A stretch of DNA of 64,000 bases from Clostridia bacterium. GTDB taxonomy: Bacteria; Bacillota; Clostridia; TANB77; CAG-508. Shown in pieces: positions 34,818 through 43,113 of this stretch (position 1 is the first letter of the stretch; every line of letters starts with the position of its first letter). A program made the position numbers and the translations under genes. The stretch lies in NCBI GenBank assembly GCA_017429505.1, contig JAFROW010000009.1, positions 167,337-231,336 on the forward strand, in the 5' to 3' direction. A model generated the notes under the pieces. That model saw only the letters and a program-made list of their open reading frames with translations. It had not been told where the DNA came from and did not search any database.

Positions 34818-35732
34818 TTAATGCGCTTTTCCTATAATATCAGTTAATTTTTCTATTTTATATTTTCCCATGACTCTTGGTAAATCTTCAATTATCTCTT
34901 TACATGCATAAGGATTAACTAGATTTGCAGCACCAACTTCAACTGCTGTTGCTCCTGCAAGCATCATTTCTATTACATCTTCTGCTTTCTCAATTCCCCC
35001 TACTCCTATAATCGGAATTTTTACTGCATCATAAACTTGATATACCATTCTTAAGGCTACCGGAAAAATTGCAGGTCCTGAGAAACCTCCCATTTTATTT
35101 GCTATTACAGGTTTCCCAGTTTTTAGATTAATTCTCATTCCAAGTAAAGTGTTAATTAAAACAATTCCGTCTGCTCCTCCATCTTCACAAGCTTTTGCAA
35201 TTTCTACTATATTTGTTACATTAGGGGTTAGTTTAACATATAAAGGTTTTGTAGTTACTTTTTTTACGGCTTCTGTTACTTCTTTTGCCGCTTCTGGAGA
35301 AGTTCCAAATGCCATTCCTCCATGATTAACATTTGGACAACTAATGTTTAATTCTATTATTTCGATTTGCTCTTCTTTGTCTATTTTTTCACAATTATAT
35401 ACATATTCTTTTATAGAAAAACCACTAATATTTGCAATTAAAGGCTTTTTAAATACTTTTCTTATTTTTGGTAATTCTTCTGAAATGACTTTATCTATAC
35501 CTGGATTTTGAAGCCCTATAGAATTTATGAGTCCTCTTTCACATTCTGCAATACGTGGCAAATTATTCCCATATCTTTCATCTTTTGTAGTTCCTTTTAG
35601 TGAGATAGAACCTAAACAATTAATATCATAAAAATCTGCGAATTCATATCCAAATCCAAATGTTCCACTAGCAGGAATAACAGGGTTATCAAGCTTTACC
35701 CCACTTAAATTAACAGATAAATCTTTTACCAT
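34818..35732 (-). CDS. pyrD: Dihydroorotate dehydrogenase B, catalytic subunit
   Basis: 304 residues of the class 1B type. FMN and substrate residues are in NPVIPASGTFGFGYE, NISCPNVNHGGMAFG (with the active-site Cys) and PIIGVGGIEKAEDVIEMMLAGATAVEVG. It oxidises dihydroorotate using NAD through its partner PyrK. Its start overlaps the pyrK stop by 7 bases, matching the 1:1 complex. Confidence 0.96.
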   Translation of the reverse strand: MVKDLSVNLSGVKLDNPVIPASGTFGFGYEFADFYDINCLGSISLKGTTKDERYGNNLPRIAECERGLINSIGLQNPGIDKVISEELPKIRKVFKKPLIANISGFSIKEYVYNCEKIDKEEQIEIIELNISCPNVNHGGMAFGTSPEAAKEVTEAVKKVTTKPLYVKLTPNVTNIVEIAKACEDGGADGIVLINTLLGMRINLKTGKPVIANKMGGFSGPAIFPVALRMVYQVYDAVKIPIIGVGGIEKAEDVIEMMLAGATAVEVGAANLVNPYACKEIIEDLPRVMGKYKIEKLTDIIGKAH

Positions 35733-36463
35733 ATTATTTCCTCCTTTCTAAACACTGGACCTTCTTTGCAAACTCTTTTTGTTCCATTCTTTGTTTTTAT
35801 AGAACATCCCATACATGCTCCAAATCCACATCCCATTCTTTCTTCAAAACTTAGCTGTCCATCTGATTGTGCTTCATCATATACTGCTTTAAGCATTGGC
35901 ATTGGTCCACATGCATAATAATATGTATAATCTTTTAGTTCTTTTATAATATTTGTAACAAATCCTTTTGTTCCATAGCTTCCATCAACTGTTGAAACAT
36001 GTACTTCTACACCTAAGTCTTTAAATTCATTTTCATAAAATATTTCTTCTTTTGTATTAAAACCTAACACAACAATTGGCTTTTTTCCATCTTTTAATAA
36101 TTCTTTACACAATCTATACATAGGTGGAACTCCTACTCCTCCAGCTATTAAAAGAGGAGTCTTTCCACTTAAATTATTATCAAATCCATTTCCAAGTCCT
36201 GTTAAAATATTTAGTTTTTCACCTATTTTCATTTTAGACATTTTTTCTGTACCTTTTCCGAATATCTTGTAAATAATTGTTAAAGTATTTTCATCATAAT
36301 CTGAAATTGAAATAGGTCTTCTTAAAAAACATCCATCTATTTTTATATTTATAAATTGTCCTGGAAACTTTATGTACCCAGTATCTCCTTTTAAAATCAT
36401 TCTATATACATCTTTTGTAATCATTTTATTTTCCAATATTTCATAAATGTCATTTTTGTACAT
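35726..36463 (-). CDS. pyrK: Dihydroorotate dehydrogenase electron transfer subunit
   Basis: 245 residues. The FAD-binding segment is FLRRPISISDYDE, NAD-binding LLIAGGVGVPPMYRLCKEL, and the [2Fe-2S] cluster cysteines are in CGFGACMGCSI...RVCKEG. It passes electrons from PyrD FMN to NAD. Overlaps pyrD. Confidence 0.95.
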   Translation of the reverse strand: MYKNDIYEILENKMITKDVYRMILKGDTGYIKFPGQFINIKIDGCFLRRPISISDYDENTLTIIYKIFGKGTEKMSKMKIGEKLNILTGLGNGFDNNLSGKTPLLIAGGVGVPPMYRLCKELLKDGKKPIVVLGFNTKEEIFYENEFKDLGVEVHVSTVDGSYGTKGFVTNIIKELKDYTYYYACGPMPMLKAVYDEAQSDGQLSFEERMGCGFGACMGCSIKTKNGTKRVCKEGPVFRKEEIIW

Positions 36464-36514
36464 AAATATATCACTCCTTAAATTAAATTCATAACTAACT
36501 AATCTATGTCTATC

Positions 36515-37780
36515 CTACATATCTTTATATACTTCTTTTCCTGCGCATAGAGTTAATTTACATTTTCCATATACATTATTTCCATCAAATGGTGTTGCTT
36601 TTCCCATTGATACAAATGTACTTGAATCTATGTTATAGTTTTCATTTAAATCATATACTGTTAAATCTGCTGTTTCTCCTACCTTTATTTCAGTTCCAAT
36701 TCCAAATACCTTTCTTGCATTTGTGTTCATTAGTTTTATCAGTTCTTCTAAAGTAATAATATTTTTCTTAACTAAATTTGTATATAGAACAGGGAATGCG
36801 ACCTCTAAGCCTACTACTCCCATAGCGCTTCCTTGCAAACCTTTTGATTTTTCTTCTTTAGAGTGTGGAGCATGATCTGTAATTATTAAATCAATTGTTC
36901 CATCTTTTATTCCTCTAATTAGTTCTTCTTGGTCCTCTTTTGATCTTATTGGTGGATTCATTTTGAATCTTCCATGCTCTTGTAAATCCATATCTGTTAA
37001 TGTTAAATAATGTGGTCCTGTTTCACAAGTAATATTTACTCCTTCTTTTTTGGCTTGCCTTATAGCTTGTACACTTTCTTTTGTTGATACATGGCAAACA
37101 TGATAGTGGCAACCTGTTTTTCTTGATAGCTCTATATCTCTTTTTATAGGTCCCCATTCACTTTCAGAACATATTCCTTTATGTCCATGAATTCTTGCAT
37201 ATTCTCCATCATGAATATATCCTCCATTTAATAAAGAATTATCTTCACAATGTGCCACTATCATTTTGTTTAATTTTTTAGCCTCCTCCATTGCTTTAAA
37301 CATCATTTCTTCGCTTTGTACTCCATGTCCATCATCAGAAAATGCACATACATAGTCCTTCATTTCCTCAAAATCTGCAAGTTCTTCACCTTTTTCTCCT
37401 TTTGTTATTGAGCCATAAGGATAAACATTTATAACTGCATCCTTTTTTATTGCATCTAATTCTAATTGTAAATTTTCCATACAATCAGGTACAGGATTTA
37501 AATTTGGCATTGCACAAATACTTGTATATCCACCTTTTGCTCCCGCCATACTTCCTGTTTTTATAGTCTCCTTATAAACAAAACCAGGTTCTCTTAAATG
37601 TGTATGAACATCTACTAAACCTGGTAATAAATACATATTTTTTAAATCATAAACTACATCGAATCCAATAGACTCAATGCTCTCTTCTATTTTTGTAATT
37701 TTTTCATCTTGTACTTCAACATCTGCTTTTTGAAAATTCCCATTAAAAAATACTATTGCATTTTTAAATAATAATTTCAT
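36515..37780 (-). CDS. pyrC: Dihydroorotase
   Basis: 421 residues. Zinc ligands: DVHTHLREPG, carboxylated-Lys region around KTGSMAGAKGGYTSICAMPN, HCED, CHVSTKE and DLIITDHAPHSKEEK. It closes carbamoyl aspartate to dihydroorotate in pyrimidine synthesis. First gene of this pyr cluster, with ATG behind AGGAGG and a near-consensus promoter. pyrA and pyrB are not in the window. Confidence 0.96.
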   Translation of the reverse strand: MKLLFKNAIVFFNGNFQKADVEVQDEKITKIEESIESIGFDVVYDLKNMYLLPGLVDVHTHLREPGFVYKETIKTGSMAGAKGGYTSICAMPNLNPVPDCMENLQLELDAIKKDAVINVYPYGSITKGEKGEELADFEEMKDYVCAFSDDGHGVQSEEMMFKAMEEAKKLNKMIVAHCEDNSLLNGGYIHDGEYARIHGHKGICSESEWGPIKRDIELSRKTGCHYHVCHVSTKESVQAIRQAKKEGVNITCETGPHYLTLTDMDLQEHGRFKMNPPIRSKEDQEELIRGIKDGTIDLIITDHAPHSKEEKSKGLQGSAMGVVGLEVAFPVLYTNLVKKNIITLEELIKLMNTNARKVFGIGTEIKVGETADLTVYDLNENYNIDSSTFVSMGKATPFDGNNVYGKCKLTLCAGKEVYKDM

Positions 37781-37808
37781 AATATACCTCCTAATTAAAA
37801 ATCTCTTA

Positions 37809-37864
37809 GGGAATTGGTCATTCCCATTGATAAGAATTATATTATTAAATTACTTTTTTGTCAA
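37809..37864 (-). promoter_or_regulatory. pyr operon promoter and leader hairpin
   Basis: Minus strand TTGACA (37859-37864), 17-base spacer, TATAAT (37836-37841), a perfect consensus. Transcription would start near 37829. The leader of about 50 bases holds a perfect hairpin GGGAAT-GACCA-ATTCCC (37809-37825) before the AGGAGG. It is too short for a PyrR attenuator; control by this hairpin or by start-site choice, as with E. coli pyrC, is possible. Confidence 0.75.
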
Positions 37865-37920
37865 CAGTATTTTATTATTATTTTGTTATCTAAAACAACA
37901 GTTAAATCCATTTTCTCTCC

Positions 37921-37958
37921 TACTTTTCCACAATTTTATCACAAATTGTGGAAAAGTA
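37921..37958. repeat. Perfect 16-bp palindrome between pyrC and the restriction genes
   Basis: TACTTTTCCACAATTT (37921-37936), loop TATCAC, AAATTGTGGAAAAGTA (37943-37958). The inner 26 bases recur with two changes at 16535-16560 upstream of the ADP-ribosylglycohydrolase gene. It may be a terminator for the restriction operon ending at 37993 or an operator for the pyr promoter. Confidence 0.7.
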
Positions 37959-37992
37959 AAGAGATTTTTAACTCAATCTCATTCTTTTACTC

Positions 37993-39246
37993 TTAATTCA
38001 ATATATCTAAATAATTTTCCATTACTTTTCTTACATCTAGATATTGTTCTATAATAAAATTACATCCTGGTTTCATCTGTGCAAAATCATCATTTAACTC
38101 TATATGTAACGCATACCTTTCTTCTCCAGGAAAAATTAATGCACTATATATTTCTTCTTCACCACTATTCTGTTTATTTCCTAGAAGAAAAGTATATGCG
38201 ATTTGCTTGTAATTTGTTGTTAAATCTTTTTCTTGGTATTGATAATATTTAGAATCAAATACATAAATTATCTTTTTTTCTTTACCATAATGATCAGGTT
38301 CTAGGTATCTTAATTTATTATTATCTACATCCTCATATGTTGATTTTCCTATACAAAATGTTTCTTTCGAAAAAAGATTCTTATTTATCTTATTCTCAGA
38401 AAATACTAATTTTTTATTTTTTTTATCAACTTCAACAAAATAATCATTCAAGTATTTTTCAACCATTTTTTCCCATACATATTTAAAATAATTTATTTTA
38501 AAATGTATATTTCCACCGCTACTTTTCTCATCAAACTTTTCAAAAAAATCAATCAAAGAATTAACTAGCTTTTTTTGATGATCTTTAAAAACCGAATTTT
38601 TACATTGTCTCAATTGTTTTATCGTATAATCTTTATTTGCTATAAAATCTAGTTTATATCCTGAAACATGTATTGGATTAAGATTTATAAAATATGAAAA
38701 ATTTCTTATTGTATAATTAATTACATAAGTCATACATTCTCCGATAAAATCTTTTTTAAAACTATTCTTTTTAGTATATATTGGTAAAAACATCATATTA
38801 TTGTTTGAAATTAATACATTGGATCTACGAATGGTATCTTTCCATGAAATTTTACCATTACTATTAGGTTTTATTACTTTTTCTTCATCTTTATATACTC
38901 CATATTTTTTATAGTAATCATAAATACTATAAAAATCTTCAAAAGGATAATCTGACTCAAAATTTTTCTTATATCCTATATATTTATATGCCTCATTATC
39001 CTTTCTATGTTCTGAAGCATATTTAGAAATAACATTAAATAATAATGTCACGTCTTCCTTTTTTAATTCTTTTTTATCATTGAAAAAATACTTTGGAAAT
39101 ACTGTTAAAATTTTATCTTTTTGAATAATAAATCCAACAAAGTCATAAACTTCCTTTTCGTTTTTTTTATCATATCTTTTATCACTATTTTTTAATTCTA
39201 TATCATAATGTATTTCTCCACCATCTTTTCCATAAATAAAAGTCAA
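37993..39246 (-). CDS. LlaJI/McrC-like restriction endonuclease subunit
   Basis: 417 residues, TTG start at 39244-39246 behind GGAGGTG. The C-terminal half has a PD-(D/E)XK nuclease core: RYLEPDHYG, IIYVFDSKYYQY (D-x-K) and TNYKQIAYTFLLG, as in R.LlaJI subunit 2 and McrC. The N-terminal half (DFVGFIIQKDKILTVFPKYFF) matches the usual partner-binding region. It would cut DNA when driven by the McrB-like GTPase encoded 14 bases upstream. The four genes 42953-37993 form one operon. Confidence 0.82.
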   Translation of the reverse strand: MTFIYGKDGGEIHYDIELKNSDKRYDKKNEKEVYDFVGFIIQKDKILTVFPKYFFNDKKELKKEDVTLLFNVISKYASEHRKDNEAYKYIGYKKNFESDYPFEDFYSIYDYYKKYGVYKDEEKVIKPNSNGKISWKDTIRRSNVLISNNNMMFLPIYTKKNSFKKDFIGECMTYVINYTIRNFSYFINLNPIHVSGYKLDFIANKDYTIKQLRQCKNSVFKDHQKKLVNSLIDFFEKFDEKSSGGNIHFKINYFKYVWEKMVEKYLNDYFVEVDKKNKKLVFSENKINKNLFSKETFCIGKSTYEDVDNNKLRYLEPDHYGKEKKIIYVFDSKYYQYQEKDLTTNYKQIAYTFLLGNKQNSGEEEIYSALIFPGEERYALHIELNDDFAQMKPGCNFIIEQYLDVRKVMENYLDILN

Positions 39247-39260
39247 TTTCTACACCTCCA

Positions 39261-40883
39261 TTATTGTGCAGAATTTTCATCTAAAAAATTCAAAGATTTT
39301 AAAAAAGAATCACTAAATATCTTTTCATTTTTTTTATACTTATCATACAAATTAGAAAAATTAATTACACTATCATCAAATAGTCTTATTTCTTCAATGT
39401 ATGATACTTCATGTATGTCTGTCCACAAATAATGCAATAATTTATTTTTTATTTTTTCTGTATTGCCCTTTATATTGTCTTTTTCAAATTCTATAAAAAA
39501 TTGTCCTATTTGTTTGTCTTCGCCTAATCCTAATAAATCTGAAGATGATATAAAAACATTTAATTTTTGATAAAATTCCCACCACTTAATTGCTTTTTGT
39601 TTTAATTCTCCATTTTCATTTACTGTCAAATAAATTATTTCATTATTTAACTCTTCGTTTGTCTTTTTATCATGTTTTGGTTCTGTACTTATATATTCCC
39701 ATTCAAATCTTCTTTTAAAAGCTGTATCCATAACAAAAACATTTTGATCTGAAGTATTTACTGTTCCTAAAATAAACAAATTTGATGGCAAATAGATCCT
39801 ATCTTCTTCTATATATCCTTTTTCTATTTGAGAAGCAATCAGATTATTGTTTACGTAATAATTACTCTTCCCTTTTATTTCTTCATCTTTGCTTCTATCT
39901 AATAATTGAAATATATCTCCAAAAATTGCAGCGCAATTTCCTCTAGACATTTCTTCAATCACTAAATAAACTTCCTCTGATGGATTTTCGTAAGCTCTTT
40001 TTATTGCTTTTGTAAAAGGTCCTTTATTAAAATCATAAGTAATTTCTTTCTCTCCATCTATTTCTTTTACTACAGGTATAAGTTGTCCAACAAAATCATT
40101 ATATGTATATTCTGGGTGAAAAGTTATTCTTATAATATTATCTTTTTGTATTTTTTTATTTTTTAAAAATCTTTTTATTTCATAGCTTTTTCCTGTTCCA
40201 GGAACTCCATAATAAATTTTGTTGTAGCCACCTTTTACTCTATCTTTTTCATTTACTATTTCTGTTTTTTTTTTACTATATAATCCTACATAATCACTTA
40301 GTCTTATACCTTTATCAACCTCAGCACGATATGAATCAGGAATTTCAGCTATTTTTACAATTTCTGTTACAGAATATTTTTTTTCTAAAATTAAACTACC
40401 ATATTTTATTCCAAATAAATGAATTCCTCTTGCTTTTCCATATTCTTCATTATTATAAAAATCTTTCAATTCATTTCCTAATTCTTCTATAGTGTAATCT
40501 TTATTGTTTATTTCTATCTCTTTTTCATTATTATATGAAATTACAACATGTCTATCATCTGGTTTAAATAATTCTATATATACTTTATATCTCTCATCAT
40601 CTTTTCTTATAACTTCTACAGAATATTTTTCACTGTTTATTTTATTAATAATAATAATGTCATCAATTTGTATTCCGCCCTCTGCTTCAAGTAATTTCTT
40701 AAACTTACCTCCTAAACGCGGATCCGTAGACAAGTTAATTGTAACTATTCCCTCCTCTGAAGATTTAACTCCTCTCATATTAACACTTGGTAATGACTCA
40801 AAATATTTCTTTACAATGTCTTGTGTTATACTTACTTCATGATCTGTGTCATGTTTATATACTTTTCTAAGATATAATTCCAT
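39261..40883 (-). CDS. McrB-like GTPase restriction subunit
   Basis: 540 residues. An N-terminal specificity part of about 200 residues (STDPRLGGKFKKLLEAEGGI) precedes an AAA+ GTPase: Walker A YYGVPGTGKSYEIKRF near residue 230, Walker B VYLVIEEMSRGNCAAIFGDI, and the signature LGTVNTSDQNVFVMDTAFKRRFEW that marks the McrB family. It reads DNA sites and translocates or activates the LlaJI/McrC-like nuclease. Two cytosine methyltransferases upstream indicate a LlaJI/BsuMI-type system that protects self by methylation rather than a type IV system that attacks methylated DNA. Confidence 0.88.
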   Translation of the reverse strand: MELYLRKVYKHDTDHEVSITQDIVKKYFESLPSVNMRGVKSSEEGIVTINLSTDPRLGGKFKKLLEAEGGIQIDDIIIINKINSEKYSVEVIRKDDERYKVYIELFKPDDRHVVISYNNEKEIEINNKDYTIEELGNELKDFYNNEEYGKARGIHLFGIKYGSLILEKKYSVTEIVKIAEIPDSYRAEVDKGIRLSDYVGLYSKKKTEIVNEKDRVKGGYNKIYYGVPGTGKSYEIKRFLKNKKIQKDNIIRITFHPEYTYNDFVGQLIPVVKEIDGEKEITYDFNKGPFTKAIKRAYENPSEEVYLVIEEMSRGNCAAIFGDIFQLLDRSKDEEIKGKSNYYVNNNLIASQIEKGYIEEDRIYLPSNLFILGTVNTSDQNVFVMDTAFKRRFEWEYISTEPKHDKKTNEELNNEIIYLTVNENGELKQKAIKWWEFYQKLNVFISSSDLLGLGEDKQIGQFFIEFEKDNIKGNTEKIKNKLLHYLWTDIHEVSYIEEIRLFDDSVINFSNLYDKYKKNEKIFSDSFLKSLNFLDENSAQ

Positions 40884-40912
40884 TTTTTATTCCTCCTATT
40901 TTTTTAAAAAAA

Positions 40913-41692
40913 TTATTTTTTAGTTATATTTTTTAACACCTCCTCACTCCATTGTTCAGCAATAGCTTTTGCAAATCCAGGAAATGTCTTACTACGCATA
41001 GTTCTTCTTTCTTCTGGAGTCTTGGATTGTGTTAATGCATCTGAATACCATTTAGGCAATCTTTTTCCGCTACTTAATTCAACAAAATCTCCTTTATCAA
41101 CCACATTTGTAGGTTCCAATGGTGAAAGATTTTTAAGCCACAAACATGTTGATTTTGAAGCAGAATCTCCAAAAAAATATGGTTGAACAACTTGATCAGG
41201 CTTTCTAAATCTTTTACTCATAATTCCTATTGGATTTTCAACTGCTATATGTTCTATATCTGATGTTACTAATTTCATAAAAAAATCTGCACCTTCTTCT
41301 CTGTCTTTTGCTCTATTTGGAAATTTAGGGTGTGGTCTTCTTTGCTCAATTGGTAAATCTTTATCATCTGGATGATAAAACCATCTTGCTCCGCTTACAG
41401 CTAAATATGTACAAGGTGGATGTGCTATCATCAAATCCCAATTTCCATCAATCTTCACTTCTTCCCCTGTTTGCAAAATTCCTCCCTTATTTTTTATAAC
41501 TTCTAAAACATCTTGTTTAAAATGCCATTCTGGGTGTCCTCCACTACATTCTAATATATCGCAACTATATGCATTATGTCCAAGTTTTCTAAATTCTGTG
41601 CAAACTCTTTGGCTTTCTTCACAAGCTACTAATACATTTAAAACTTTCTTTTGATCATTTATATTTTGTACTTTTTCATTTTTATTTTTCAT
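40913..41692 (-). CDS. Phage-type DNA cytosine methyltransferase (second modification gene)
   Basis: About 259 residues starting at ATG 41690-41692 behind AAAGGACTG. The N-terminus LNVLVACEESQRVCTEFRKLGHNAYSCDI is a variant SAM motif, and the catalytic loop is MIAHPPCTYLAVSGARWF (Pro-Cys). ENPIGIMSKRF stands in for the ENV motif. Such compact enzymes are common in phages. With the normal m5C methyltransferase upstream and the McrB/McrC-like genes downstream it fits the two-methyltransferase design of LlaJI and BsuMI, which methylate the two strands of an asymmetric site. Confidence 0.8.
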   Translation of the reverse strand: MKNKNEKVQNINDQKKVLNVLVACEESQRVCTEFRKLGHNAYSCDILECSGGHPEWHFKQDVLEVIKNKGGILQTGEEVKIDGNWDLMIAHPPCTYLAVSGARWFYHPDDKDLPIEQRRPHPKFPNRAKDREEGADFFMKLVTSDIEHIAVENPIGIMSKRFRKPDQVVQPYFFGDSASKSTCLWLKNLSPLEPTNVVDKGDFVELSSGKRLPKWYSDALTQSKTPEERRTMRSKTFPGFAKAIAEQWSEEVLKNITKK

Positions 41693-41705
41693 TTTTTTCA
41701 GTCCT

Positions 41706-42953
41706 TTATTTCTTATCTTCAAACACATTTATTATTGCTTGTGCTATATTTTTAGCAAACAATACAGGCACAGCATTTCCTATCATTTTGTATTTGTATG
41801 CATTTGAACCTATAAATTCAAAATCCATTGGGAATGTTTGCAATAATGCCGCTTCTCTTACTGTAATAGATCTTAACTGTTTTTCATCTGGATGAATAAA
41901 CATTAGCCCATCCTTATACAAATGAGAAACAATTGTTGGAGAAGGTTTATCCCATTCTAAATTTCTATACTTATTGTGATTTGATTCTTTTCCTGTAACT
42001 TTTTTATAAAATTCTAACTTTTCTTGATTATCATAATTATTCATTTTTTTTGTAAGCCACTCTTTAAAAACGGCTATATCTCTCTTATTGTGATACCTTG
42101 CTTCATGGTCTAATATCTTTTCATTTCCTATAAGTTTATGTGAAATATTTGTATTTCCTTTCTTATATGAATTATTTAAAGGTTTAAATTTTGGCATGCT
42201 ACCAATTGCATCTCTTACTGTTTTTATTGGTTCATTAGATTTCAATTTAATTAATGCATTATAAAAATCTTCTACACTTTTATTATAATCATTTCTCACA
42301 CCAAAAATTATAACTCTATGTCTATCTTGTGGTACCTGATAATCTGCTGAAGAAAAAATTGCATTTTTTAGTTCTTGAGGTTTTCTTATAGTGTAACCAA
42401 TATTATAAAAAGCCTCATATATTCTGTCTATTACTAATTTATCTCCTGGTTTTGCACTTAACATACCAGGAACATTTTCAAACACAAAAACTTTAGGTTT
42501 GTAATGATCTACAACTTTAACAAAACTTTCAAAAAGATAATTTCTATAATCTTCTTTCATAGAGTTTGGGTCCTGTGCCCTACCTGCAAGAGAATATGCT
42601 TGACATGGCGGTCCTCCAATTATCACATCTACCTCTTTATCTTTAACCAAATAATCAATTCCATTTTTTACTATTACTTCACTATTGTCTTTTTCATAAT
42701 CTTTTTTAGTTTCTTCTGTCCAACTTCCATTAAATAATTCATCAGTTTTTTGAATATCAAATCTAATTACAGATTTTTTTGCCTTTTCTTCATTATAATT
42801 CCATCTTTTTATCAAATTATTTCTTAAAGTTTGAACCATTGGTATTTCCCATTCCACATGTGCCAAAAAATCAAATTTATCAGTTTGTAAAAATCCTTCT
42901 GTTAGTCCACCTGCACCACTAAAAAGATCTATTACTGTATATATTTTTTTCAT
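41706..42953 (-). CDS. DNA (cytosine-5-)-methyltransferase
   Basis: 415 residues. SAM motif VIDLFSGAGGLTEGF, catalytic GGPPCQAYSLAGRAQDPN, ENVPGML, QDRHRVIIFGVR and the final AYKYKMIGNAVPVLFAKNIA. The target-recognition region lies between about 260 and 340. It methylates cytosine C5 in a specific site. First gene of the restriction operon; it overlaps the second methyltransferase gene region with a 13-base gap. Confidence 0.95.
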   Translation of the reverse strand: MKKIYTVIDLFSGAGGLTEGFLQTDKFDFLAHVEWEIPMVQTLRNNLIKRWNYNEEKAKKSVIRFDIQKTDELFNGSWTEETKKDYEKDNSEVIVKNGIDYLVKDKEVDVIIGGPPCQAYSLAGRAQDPNSMKEDYRNYLFESFVKVVDHYKPKVFVFENVPGMLSAKPGDKLVIDRIYEAFYNIGYTIRKPQELKNAIFSSADYQVPQDRHRVIIFGVRNDYNKSVEDFYNALIKLKSNEPIKTVRDAIGSMPKFKPLNNSYKKGNTNISHKLIGNEKILDHEARYHNKRDIAVFKEWLTKKMNNYDNQEKLEFYKKVTGKESNHNKYRNLEWDKPSPTIVSHLYKDGLMFIHPDEKQLRSITVREAALLQTFPMDFEFIGSNAYKYKMIGNAVPVLFAKNIAQAIINVFEDKK

Positions 42954-43032
42954 TATATTCCCTATCTTTCATTTTTATATAAAACTATATTATAATTTAT
43001 ATCATACTTTCTTTTTTTTGGAAAGCATTTTT

Positions 43033-43073
43033 GAAAAAAAATTGCTTTAACTTATCACCATATAAGCTAAAGC
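43033..43073 (-). terminator. Terminator of the AAA ATPase gene
   Basis: Minus strand stem GCTTTAGCTTAT / ATAAGTTAAAGC (one bulge) followed by AATTTTTTTT, 41 bases after the stop at 43114. Confidence 0.9.
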
Positions 43074-43113
43074 CACTAAAAAAGCATAATTTCGACTAAT
43101 AATTATATATCCC

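Noticed and set aside
37809..37864. PyrR attenuator upstream of pyrC
   Set aside because: The leader from the consensus promoter is only about 50 bases and has no terminator/antiterminator pair.
37921..37958. Pair of DnaA boxes (TTTTCCACA) as a replication origin
   Set aside because: Only two imperfect boxes, no dnaA or dnaN nearby, and the sequence is better explained as a palindrome near promoters.
39261..40883. Type IV McrBC restriction of methylated DNA
   Set aside because: The two methyltransferase genes in the same operon favour a LlaJI/BsuMI-type modification-restriction system.
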